NCBI GenBank assembly: GCA_030690515.1
Contig: JAUYGP010000240.1
Location: forward strand, 1-9,461
Direction of reading: 5' to 3'
DNA: 9,461 nucleotides
Source of the DNA: Giesbergeria sp.
Lineage (GTDB): Bacteria; Pseudomonadota; Gammaproteobacteria; Burkholderiales; Burkholderiaceae_C
Under the pieces are notes generated by a model. The model was not told the DNA's origin. It saw nothing but the letters and a program-made list of their open reading frames with translations, and ran no database searches. Both the position numbers and the translations under genes were made by a program. Positions 1 through 5,855 of the stretch are shown here, in pieces. How positions within the stretch are numbered: the stretch's first letter is position 1; each line of letters begins with the position of its first letter.

Positions 1-874
1 CATGGTCGGCGAATTCCCCGAACTGCAAGGCACCATGGGCCGCTACTACGCGCTCAATGATGGCCTGGGCGAGGTCGTTGCCGACGCCATTGAAGACCAC
101 TACAAACCCCGTTTCGCGGGCGACACCCTGCCGCGCAACATGGCCGGTGTGGTGGTGGCGCTGGCAGATAAGCTCGAAACCCTGGTGGGCATGTTCGGCA
201 TCGGCAACCTGCCCACGGGCGACCGCGATCCGTTTGCGCTGCGGCGCCATGCGCTAGGTGTGATCCGTATGTTGGTGGAAAAGGACTTGTCGCTGGATTT
301 GAATGCTCTGCTGGCCGGTGCCGTGCCCGCCTTTGGCGACAAGATCACTGACGCCTCAGCCGCGCTGGCTGACTTCATCTATGACCGTCTCGCTGGTAGC
401 CTGCGCGAACAGGGTTTCAGTGCGCAAGAGGTGGACGCCGTGCTGGCCTTGCGTCCGCAGCGTCTGGCGTTGGTCGAAAAGCAGCTCGCTGCCGTGCGTG
501 CCTTTGCCGCACTGCCCGAAAGCCCCGCCCTGGCCGCAGCCAACAAGCGTGTGGGCAACATCCTGAAAAAGGCCGAGCTCGAAGGCCCGGTGGATGCCCA
601 CGTCAACGCCGCCCTGCTACAAGAAAAGGCCGAAAAGGATTTGTTCACTGCGCTGCAGCGCTTCGTTCCCGAGGCCAATGCCCAGTTCGATGCGGGCGAT
701 TTCACCGCATCGCTGCAAACCTTGGCCGTGCTGCGTGCGCCCGTGGATGCGTTCTTTGACGATGTGATGGTGAATGCCGAGCAACTGGACTTGCGCCTGA
801 ACCGCCAGGGACTGCTCAAAAGCCTGCACGACGCGATGAATCGCGTGGCCGACCTTTCGCGCCTGGCGGCTTGA
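1..874 (+). CDS. glyS: Glycyl-tRNA synthetase beta subunit, C-terminal part (5' end outside window)
   Basis: This is the last 290 or so residues of GlyS, the large subunit of the bacterial alpha2beta2 glycyl-tRNA synthetase, which with GlyQ charges tRNA-Gly in the cytoplasm. The frame is open from the left edge and ends at TGA 872-874. The ATG at position 2 is an internal methionine of the conserved stretch MVGEFPELQGTMGRYYA, not a start, because the full family protein is about 700 residues. Other recognisable family stretches are YKPRFAGDTLP, GDRDPFALRRHALGV (residues about 73-87), AAANKRVGNILKKAE and, near the end, VDAFFDDVMV and LRLNRQGLL. The last 100 residues or so correspond to the DALR-like tRNA-anticodon-binding domain. 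The remaining N-terminal part and glyQ should lie just to the left. The identification is firm by similarity to remembered E. coli GlyS; nothing appears broken. Confidence 0.96.
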   Translation, partial: MVGEFPELQGTMGRYYALNDGLGEVVADAIEDHYKPRFAGDTLPRNMAGVVVALADKLETLVGMFGIGNLPTGDRDPFALRRHALGVIRMLVEKDLSLDLNALLAGAVPAFGDKITDASAALADFIYDRLAGSLREQGFSAQEVDAVLALRPQRLALVEKQLAAVRAFAALPESPALAAANKRVGNILKKAELEGPVDAHVNAALLQEKAEKDLFTALQRFVPEANAQFDAGDFTASLQTLAVLRAPVDAFFDDVMVNAEQLDLRLNRQGLLKSLHDAMNRVADLSRLAA

Positions 875-904
875 GCCGGGCCTGAAGGCGGCCAGCAGGT
901 GCCT

Positions 905-1540
905 ATGAACGACCATTCGCCGGTAGCCGTGGCCTCGCGGGCGGCGCAGCGCACGGCCTGGCTGCTGTTCGCTCCGCCCGCTGTGCTGGCAGGCCTGCGC
1001 TGGCTGCTGCAGTGGCAGAGCGAGCGCGGCCCGCAGACCACGGCACTGCCACTCACCCCGCTGGCGTTGGACGCCACCGCACTGCAACTGCTCGCCCCCT
1101 TGGGGTGGATACTGACCGCTGCGCTGGTGCTGGGTCTGTGCGTGTACTGGGCCGTACGGCGCGTCGGCGGCCCGAGGGTGCGCCGGGCGCTGCTGGGGGG
1201 CTGGGTCGCGTTGTGGGTGGCGGGTAGCGCCGCACTGCTGTGGCAGCACGCGAACCTGCAAGGCTTGGTGCCGCAGGAGCCTGTGCAGGCCGAGGTGCTG
1301 GGCAGTCGCCCCCGCATGCCCAACCTGCACGCCGTGGGCGGCACCGAACTACTGCTGCGCGTGGACGGGCTGGAGGGCGTGCAGCAACTGGTGGTGGACG
1401 ATCCCCAGGCCGCGCAGTGGCGATATGGCACGCGTCTTTCCTTGCAGTGGTCGCGCGGGCGCAGCAGCGGCCGCTTTGTCACGGGGTGGCGTGTGCAAGA
1501 CCTGCCCGCAGGGACGGGCACCACCGCACCGAATCTTTGA
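905..1540 (+). CDS. Hypothetical three-helix membrane protein
   Basis: A 211-residue protein of unknown function. Hydrophobic segments lie at residues about 18-36, 60-84 and 95-114, followed by a soluble, probably beta-rich C-terminal region (115-211) with the stretches GGTELLLRVDGLEG and QQLVVDDPQAAQW. The positively charged loop RRVGGPRVRR between helices 2 and 3 suggests that this loop is cytoplasmic, which would place the N-terminus in the cytoplasm and the C-terminal domain in the periplasm (inference). ATG 905 is preferred over GTG 899 because AGG at 897-899 stands 5 nt before it. The gene begins 30 bp after glyS and ends 10 bp before gmhB, so co-transcription with glyS is likely. I know of no characterised family for it. 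Codon use matches its neighbours, so it looks resident rather than recently acquired. Confidence 0.85.
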   Translation: MNDHSPVAVASRAAQRTAWLLFAPPAVLAGLRWLLQWQSERGPQTTALPLTPLALDATALQLLAPLGWILTAALVLGLCVYWAVRRVGGPRVRRALLGGWVALWVAGSAALLWQHANLQGLVPQEPVQAEVLGSRPRMPNLHAVGGTELLLRVDGLEGVQQLVVDDPQAAQWRYGTRLSLQWSRGRSSGRFVTGWRVQDLPAGTGTTAPNL

Positions 1541-1544
1541 TAAT
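1539..1544 (+). promoter_or_regulatory. Candidate -10 box for a leaderless gmhB transcript
   Basis: GATAAT (5 of 6 matches to the sigma-70 -10 consensus) overlaps the stop codon of the membrane-protein gene and sits 6 nt before ATG 1551. A transcript starting about 7 nt downstream of a -10 box would begin at the ATG itself. No Shine-Dalgarno sequence is visible before this ATG, which fits. No good -35 hexamer is seen at 17 nt. The same arrangement occurs before coaX. Confidence 0.4.
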
Positions 1545-1550
1545 GGCGCC

Positions 1551-2138
1551 ATGAAAATCGTCATCCTGGACCGCGACGGCACCATCAATGCCCTGGGGGG
1601 TGAAGAGTTCATCGCCTCCCCCGACGACTGGCATGCCCTGCCTGGCGCGCTGGAATCCATTGCGCGGCTCAATCGTGCGGGCTGGCATGCGGTGGTGGCC
1701 ACCAACCAGCCGGGGCTGGGGCGGGGACTGTTCGACGTGGCCACGCTCAACGCCATCCACGCCGCAATGCACCAGCAGTTGGCGGCGGTGGGCGGGCGTA
1801 TCGATGCCGTGTTCTATTGCCCGCACGCACCCAGCGAGGATTGCGCTTGCCGCAAACCGGCGCCCGGTTTGTTGGACCAAATTTGCGACCGCTACGGTGT
1901 AGACGCTGAAGACGTGCAGGTGGTGGGTAACTGCCTGGTGCACCTGCAGGCGGGAGCCGCCCTGGGAGCCCAGTTGCACCTGGTATGTACCGGCGCATCG
2001 GCCCACCTGGCGCCGGGCTTGCCTTTACCCGTTGGGTGGCCTGAAGGCGTGCGTGTGCATGCCGACCTGGAGGCGTTTGCCGACCACCTGCTGCACAAGG
2101 CAGACGCTCCCGCAGCCAACGCCTTGCCCCCGGCCTGA
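1551..2138 (+). CDS. gmhB: GmhB-type D-glycero-D-manno-heptose-1,7-bisphosphate 7-phosphatase, altered motif IV
   Basis: A 195-residue HAD-superfamily phosphatase of the GmhB/HisB-N type. Family members remove the 7-phosphate from heptose-1,7-bisphosphate on the way to ADP-heptose for the LPS inner core. Visible motifs are: motif I DRDGT with the nucleophile and acid/base pair Asp7/Asp9; motif II TNQPGLGRG from Thr51; the zinc-loop residues Cys90, His92, Cys98 and Cys100; and Lys102 in CRKP as motif III. Motif IV, which in the family reads like GDSLRD or GDKLED and supplies acidic ligands for Mg2+, reads GNCLVH here, with Asn127 and His131 in place of the aspartates. Fold and length (E. coli about 190) are normal, so the gene is intact, but activity may be lowered or changed. 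The start at ATG 1551 lacks a Shine-Dalgarno sequence; the N-terminus MKIVILDRDGT fits the family exactly. Position after glyS is usual in relatives as I remember them. Confidence 0.88.
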   Translation: MKIVILDRDGTINALGGEEFIASPDDWHALPGALESIARLNRAGWHAVVATNQPGLGRGLFDVATLNAIHAAMHQQLAAVGGRIDAVFYCPHAPSEDCACRKPAPGLLDQICDRYGVDAEDVQVVGNCLVHLQAGAALGAQLHLVCTGASAHLAPGLPLPVGWPEGVRVHADLEAFADHLLHKADAPAANALPPA

Positions 2139-2151
2139 CGCGCACAGCCGT

Positions 2152-3078
2152 ATGGCACAGAGCTTTGTGCAACTGGTGCTGGACCTGTTTGGACCTGCTG
2201 CGCCACCCCAATCACAAAAAAGAACGCCCCAGGCGATGGATGGGCAACGGCAAATAGCGCCTGATTTGATAGTGCAAAAGCCCGAGAAAAAAGCGGTGCC
2301 GCTGCAAGACCTGCTGGTGCCTGCACATTTTCGCCACCCACAGGCCACCCGTGAAGTGCGGCTCGGCGACGCCGTAGTGGCCTATGCACTGCTGCGCGTG
2401 CGTCGGCGCAGCATCGGTTTCACCGTCGGGGCCGATGGCTTGGCGGTGCGGGCCCCCACCTGGGTCACGCTGGCGGCGGTGGACGCCGCGCTGCGCGAAA
2501 AGTCGGGCTGGATCTTGCGCAAGCTGGACGAAGCGCGTGAGCGCCAGCAGCGGTTAGAGCATGCGCGTATCGACTGGCGCGATGGTGTTGTCCTGCCCTA
2601 TCTGGGCGTACCCCTGCGGGTGGTGCTCGACCCGGGTCAGAGCGCCGCCGGTGCGCTGCGCGAGACGGGTGATGGCGGTAGTGCTGCGCGGCAACTGCAC
2701 ATTGGCCTGCCGGGCACGGCGCAGCCGGGGCAGATTCGCGATGCCGTGCAGGCCTGGCTGATGCGCAGCGCCCGCCTGCATTTCACCGAGCGACTGGACC
2801 ACTTTGCGCCGCTGCTGCAGGTGCGCTGGACCCGGCTGCGCCTGTCCAGCGCCCAAACGCGCTGGGGCAGCGCACGGGCAGACGGCTCCATCTGTCTCAA
2901 CTGGCGCCTGCTGCACTACCCGCCCGCCGTCATCGATTACGTGGTGGCGCACGAACTGGCGCACCTGCGTGTGATGGACCACAGCCCGCGTTTCTGGGAC
3001 ACGGTGCGCACCGTGGTGCCCGACTATGTGCAGTTGCGCCGCCACTTGCAGGACGAGCCTGCGCCCCAGTGGAATTGA
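2152..3078 (+). CDS. YgjP-like (DUF45, M48-related) zinc metallopeptidase
   Basis: A 308-residue protein of the YgjP/DUF45 metal-dependent hydrolase family, often annotated as M48-family metallopeptidase or SprT-like. The zinc site is HELAH at residues 267-271 with a further His277 in MDHSPRFW. Other family signatures are RRRSIGF (84-90), TRWGS (236-240) and CLNWRL before the metal motif. The N-terminal 14 residues (MAQSFVQLVLDLFG) resemble those of Comamonadaceae homologues, which supports ATG 2152 even though no Shine-Dalgarno sequence precedes it. Translation may be coupled to gmhB, which stops 13 bp upstream. Residues about 15-50 form a polar Pro/Gln/Lys linker encoded by unusually AT-rich DNA. 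No signal peptide is seen, so it is probably cytoplasmic. The substrate is unknown; family members are poorly characterised. Confidence 0.88.
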   Translation: MAQSFVQLVLDLFGPAAPPQSQKRTPQAMDGQRQIAPDLIVQKPEKKAVPLQDLLVPAHFRHPQATREVRLGDAVVAYALLRVRRRSIGFTVGADGLAVRAPTWVTLAAVDAALREKSGWILRKLDEARERQQRLEHARIDWRDGVVLPYLGVPLRVVLDPGQSAAGALRETGDGGSAARQLHIGLPGTAQPGQIRDAVQAWLMRSARLHFTERLDHFAPLLQVRWTRLRLSSAQTRWGSARADGSICLNWRLLHYPPAVIDYVVAHELAHLRVMDHSPRFWDTVRTVVPDYVQLRRHLQDEPAPQWN

Positions 3079-3080
3079 TG

Positions 3081-3128
3081 TGCTATTGAATATATAGCTA
3101 CTTGCGCTTTACCATAAAGCGCTGTAGC
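3081..3128. repeat. AT-rich palindromic intergenic element (Comamonadaceae type)
   Basis: A structured element fills most of the 82-bp gap between the metallopeptidase and the persulfide dioxygenase. Its core is a perfect 8-bp inverted repeat, GCGCTTTA (3104-3111) and TAAAGCGC (3115-3122), with a 3-nt loop. An outer pair GCTA (3097-3100)/TAGC (3125-3128) extends it, and a second small repeat GCTAT (3082-3086)/ATAGC (3094-3098) lies on its left. The AT-rich make-up contrasts with the GC-rich coding DNA. From memory it resembles a palindrome dispersed between genes in Acidovorax and relatives. It could act as a weak terminator or an mRNA-stabilising stem, but has no T-run. Confidence 0.6.
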
Positions 3129-3160
3129 CGCATTTCATCAAAAATCAGGAACGAGAGACG

Positions 3161-4273
3161 ATGATTCCCCTGCAGCTTTTTGACCCGGCCTCCAGCACCT
3201 ACACCTACATCCTGCACGACAGCGCCACGCGCGAGGCGCTCATCATCGACCCGGTGGATGCGCAACTTGAACGCGACCTGGCCGTGCTGCAGGCGCGGGG
3301 ACTGACCCTGCGTTGGGCCGTGGAAACGCACAACCATGCCGACCACATCACCAGCGCAGGCCTGCTGGCCGAACACACCGGCGCACGCACGGCAGCCCCC
3401 GCAGGGTGCGGTATTGGTACGGCCAGCATGCAGCTGGCAGACGGCGATACGCTGGCCTTTGGGGCGGAAAACCTGCGTGCCTTGGCTACCCCCGGCCATA
3501 CGGCGGGCAGCATGTCCTACCTGTGGCGTGGACAGATATTCACGGGCGACACCCTGCTCATCAATGGCTGTGGCCGCACCGATTTCCAGTCGGGCAGTGC
3601 CCGACAGCTTTACCGCAGCATCACCGCAGTGCTGTTTGCCCTGCCGCCAGAGACCACCGTGTGGCCGGGGCACGATTACCACGGGTGCAGCCATTCCACG
3701 GTGGGTGCCGAGAAGGCCGGCAATGCCCGCGTGGCCGGGCACAGTGAAGCCGAGTTTGTTGCGCTGATGGATGGCCTGCATCTGCCGGCGCCCGAGCGCA
3801 TCGGCGAGGCCGTGCCCGCCAACCGCTATTCGGGCCTGCGCCATGATGCTGGGGCCACCGGCCAAGCGTTGCCGCGCACCGAGCGGGGCTATGCCGGTGA
3901 TGTGCCGCCCGTGCTGGCTTGGCAGTGGGTGCAGGCGGGTAATGCCGTGCTGGTCGATGTGCGCAGCGATGCCGAGCGCGCCTGGGTGGGTGAGGTACCC
4001 GGCGCTGTGGCCGTGGCGTGGAAGCAGTGGCCCGGAATGGCGATGAACCCGGATTTTGATGTGCAGATCCGCGCCGCCGTGCCACCGGGCCGCACGGCCG
4101 TGCTGTTGTGCCGCAGCGGCGTGCGTTCCGTGGCGGCGGCGCAGCGTGCCACAGCCCTGGGACTTGAAGCGTGGAACGTGCTGGAAGGCTTTGAGGGAGA
4201 CCCCGACCAGCAGGCGCAGCGCGGCCTGCGGGGCGGGTGGCGCTTTCATGGCCTGCCTTGGCGGCAGGGATGA
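3161..4273 (+). CDS. Persulfide dioxygenase-rhodanese fusion (PRF-like)
   Basis: A 370-residue two-domain enzyme. Residues 1 to about 240 form a metallo-beta-lactamase fold of the ETHE1 persulfide dioxygenase type, with THNHADH (56-62), His113 in PGHT, Asp130 in TGDTL and His171 in PGHDY. By analogy with ETHE1 the single iron would be held by His57, His113 and Asp130. Residues about 248-370 form a rhodanese domain with the active-site loop CRSGVRS and catalytic Cys317. In characterised fusions of this type (Burkholderia PRF) the dioxygenase oxidises glutathione persulfide to sulfite and the rhodanese moves sulfur between persulfide, sulfite and thiosulfate; the same role in cytoplasmic sulfide detoxification is inferred here. 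ATG 3161 is preceded by AGGA (3147-3150) and a purine-rich GAGAG. It is 82 bp from the upstream gene, with a palindrome between, so it may have its own promoter. It ends 19 bp from the convergent kbp-like gene. Confidence 0.9.
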   Translation: MIPLQLFDPASSTYTYILHDSATREALIIDPVDAQLERDLAVLQARGLTLRWAVETHNHADHITSAGLLAEHTGARTAAPAGCGIGTASMQLADGDTLAFGAENLRALATPGHTAGSMSYLWRGQIFTGDTLLINGCGRTDFQSGSARQLYRSITAVLFALPPETTVWPGHDYHGCSHSTVGAEKAGNARVAGHSEAEFVALMDGLHLPAPERIGEAVPANRYSGLRHDAGATGQALPRTERGYAGDVPPVLAWQWVQAGNAVLVDVRSDAERAWVGEVPGAVAVAWKQWPGMAMNPDFDVQIRAAVPPGRTAVLLCRSGVRSVAAAQRATALGLEAWNVLEGFEGDPDQQAQRGLRGGWRFHGLPWRQG

Positions 4274-4292
4274 TCGCGCCAGAAGGCGGGCT

Positions 4293-4796
4293 CTACAGCG
4301 CCGGGATGCGCAGCTTCTGGCCCGGATAAATCTTGTCCGGGTGCGCCAGCATGGGGCGGTTGGCCTCGAAGATGCGCGGGTACTTGTTGGCGTCGCCATA
4401 GTATTTTTTCGCAATGGCCGAGAGCGTGTCGCCGCGCACAACATCGTGGAATTGTGCCTCGGGCGCGGGCGCGGTGACGGCCATGAGGTTGTGTACCTCC
4501 TTCACGCTGGCCACATTGCCGCAGCACAAGGTGACCTTTTCCAGCGCCTCCTGGGTGGGGGCCTGGCCTTGCACCGTCACGGTGCCGGTGGTGCCGTCAA
4601 AGGCCACCTGCACGGCTTCCACGCCCAGGTTTTGGGTCCCGATATAGGTTTCAATGGCGCGGGATGCTTTGGCATTGAGTTCATCGAGTGAGGGCTTTGC
4701 CGCCGGGTCGCTGGCGGCGCTGACCACCGCAGCCTCGACTTCCTTGCCGCCAAACAGTTTTTCGCCGGCTTCCTTGATAAAGCTGAAAAGACCCAT
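4293..4796 (-). CDS. kbp: BON-LysM protein, potassium-binding protein Kbp (YgaU) homologue
   Basis: A 167-residue protein aligned by eye with E. coli Kbp/YgaU, a cytoplasmic K+-binding protein of about 149 residues. The N-terminus MGLFSFIKEAGEKLFGG matches the family helix. A BON domain covers residues about 40-108 (TVTVQGQAPTQEALEKV), and a LysM domain covers about 115-166 (VVRGDTLSAIAKKYYGDANK, then IFEANRPML and KIYPGQKLRIP). The start at 4796 is fixed by a strong Shine-Dalgarno sequence AGGAGGT (4808-4802 on the minus strand) 5 nt upstream; the longer open frame to 4877 has no comparable site. No signal peptide is seen, which fits a cytoplasmic protein despite the LysM domain. It is divergent from coaX and convergent with the persulfide dioxygenase, so it is likely a single-gene unit. 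Potassium binding is inferred from the family. Confidence 0.9.
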   Translation of the reverse strand: MGLFSFIKEAGEKLFGGKEVEAAVVSAASDPAAKPSLDELNAKASRAIETYIGTQNLGVEAVQVAFDGTTGTVTVQGQAPTQEALEKVTLCCGNVASVKEVHNLMAVTAPAPEAQFHDVVRGDTLSAIAKKYYGDANKYPRIFEANRPMLAHPDKIYPGQKLRIPAL

Positions 4797-4905
4797 GTCA
4801 AACCTCCTGAATGTGGTGTGTAGAACGATCCCACTGTAATGGCTTGCAGGGTTTTCCGCCGTCAGACGATGGCGCATGAGCGACGAATGGCCTGGAAAAA
4901 CTCTG

Positions 4906-4911
4906 GATAAT
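4906..4911 (+). promoter_or_regulatory. Candidate -10 box for a leaderless coaX transcript
   Basis: GATAAT lies 7 nt before ATG 4919, the same hexamer and almost the same spacing as before gmhB. Transcription initiating 7-8 nt after it would put the 5' end at the start codon. No convincing -35 hexamer or Shine-Dalgarno sequence is seen. The box overlaps the alternative ATG at 4910, which argues against that start. Confidence 0.4.
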
Positions 4912-4918
4912 GCCCAGC

Positions 4919-5686
4919 ATGACTTTCATGGCCATCGACGTGGGCAACACCCGCCTAAAGTGGGCGCTGTACGAAACGCCCCATCCCGCTGCCGCCTTGC
5001 TGGCACAGGGGGCTGAGTTTCTGGACCACATTGACCGCCTGTCGGACACCGCCTGGGCCCGCCTGCCCGCACCGGCGCGCATGTTGGGCTGCGTGGTGGC
5101 CGGCGATGCCGTCAAGCGCCGTGTCGAGGAGCAGATGGAGCTGTGGGATGCGCCGCCGCAGTGGGTGGTGTCTTCGGCCCGGGAAGCGGGTCTGACCAAT
5201 GGCTACGACCATCCCACGCGCCTGGGCTGCGACCGCTGGGTGGCCATGATCGGTGCGCGCCAGCGCATGTTGGCCCAGGGTCCAGCGCGGCCCTTGGTGG
5301 TGGTCATGGTGGGTACGGCCGTGACGGTGGAGGCGATTGACGCGGAGGGGCGGTTTCTGGGCGGCCTGATCCTGCCGGGCCACGGCATCATGCTGCGCGC
5401 GCTTGAATCGGGCACCGCCGGGTTGCATGTGCCCACGGGCGAGGTGCGGCTGTTTCCTACCAACACCAGCGATGCGCTGACCAGTGGCGGCACCTATGCC
5501 ATTGCGGGCGCTGTCGAGCGCATGGTGCAGCACATCATTGCGCACTGCGGCGCAGAACCGGCCTGCATGATGACCGGCGGCGCCGGCTGGAAAATGGCGC
5601 CCAGCATGACGCGGCCGTTTGAACTGGTGGATAACCTGATTTTCGACGGCCTGCTGACCATCGCGTCGCAGCGCTTCGGCGCATAG
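4919..5686 (+). CDS. coaX: Type III pantothenate kinase
   Basis: CoaX catalyses ATP-dependent phosphorylation of pantothenate, the first step of coenzyme A synthesis, in the cytoplasm; it usually works as a dimer and needs a monovalent cation. The 255-residue protein shows the ASKHA-fold signatures: the phosphate-binding loop AIDVGNTRLKW (residues 5-15), LGCDRW with Asp105 as probable catalytic base, GTAVTVEAID (132-141), GGLILPGHGIML (148-159) and MTGG (218-221). Length is normal. In-frame ATGs occur at 4910, 4919 and 4928. The 4919 start (MTFMAIDVGNT) is preferred because remembered Comamonadaceae proteins begin this way and because of the GATAAT box just upstream; this choice is not certain. 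In many Burkholderiales coaX follows birA, but here the upstream neighbour is the divergent kbp-like gene, so coaX needs its own promoter. Confidence 0.93.
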   Translation: MTFMAIDVGNTRLKWALYETPHPAAALLAQGAEFLDHIDRLSDTAWARLPAPARMLGCVVAGDAVKRRVEEQMELWDAPPQWVVSSAREAGLTNGYDHPTRLGCDRWVAMIGARQRMLAQGPARPLVVVMVGTAVTVEAIDAEGRFLGGLILPGHGIMLRALESGTAGLHVPTGEVRLFPTNTSDALTSGGTYAIAGAVERMVQHIIAHCGAEPACMMTGGAGWKMAPSMTRPFELVDNLIFDGLLTIASQRFGA

Positions 5687-5776
5687 TCGGATCGGTCGCT
5701 CACGGCGCAGCACGTGGCCCGCAGCCCGTGAAACTGGCGCGGTTCAGGGCAGCGGCCACCGCGCAAGGGCGGTCAT

Positions 5777-5848
5777 GCCGCGTAGGCGGCGTCCCCCTTC
5801 CCGGCATCGCGCAGCGATGTGAGAGCAAGGGGGATGGGGCGAAGCGCC
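5777..5848. repeat. Triple-hairpin element between convergent genes
   Basis: Three inverted repeats stand in a row in the 169-bp gap between the ends of coaX and the TPR-like gene. The first is GCCGC (5777-5781)/GCGGC (5786-5790). The second and largest has an outer stem TCCCCCTT (5792-5799)/AAGGGGGA (5827-5834) enclosing an inner stem CATCGC (5805-5810)/GCGATG (5814-5819). The third is GGCG (5838-5841)/CGCC (5845-5848), only 7 bp from the TPR gene's stop. The element probably serves as a two-way terminator or mRNA 3'-end stabiliser and may be a REP-like dispersed sequence (inference). No T-run follows. The rest of the gap shows nothing clear. Confidence 0.55.
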
Positions 5849-5855
5849 ACAGGGG

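Noticed and set aside
379..1524. Long minus-strand open frame of 381 codons opposite glyS and the membrane-protein gene
   Set aside because: Its translation is Arg/Ser/Thr-rich low complexity typical of an antisense frame in GC-rich DNA, with no recognisable motif, and it runs across two well-supported plus-strand genes.
2032..2151. Upstream extension of the metallopeptidase frame to an ATG at 2032
   Set aside because: It would overlap gmhB by over 100 bp, and the homologue-like N-terminus MAQSFVQLVLDLFG begins at 2152.
4277..4288. Small CGCC/GGCG hairpin between the convergent fusion and kbp genes as a terminator
   Set aside because: Only a 4-bp stem with no T-run in a 19-bp gap; this is expected by chance in GC-rich DNA.
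3098..4444. Minus-strand open frame of 448 codons opposite the persulfide dioxygenase
   Set aside because: It covers the whole fusion gene plus part of kbp in another frame, shows His/Gly/Ala-rich shadow composition, and the overlapped genes have clear family motifs.
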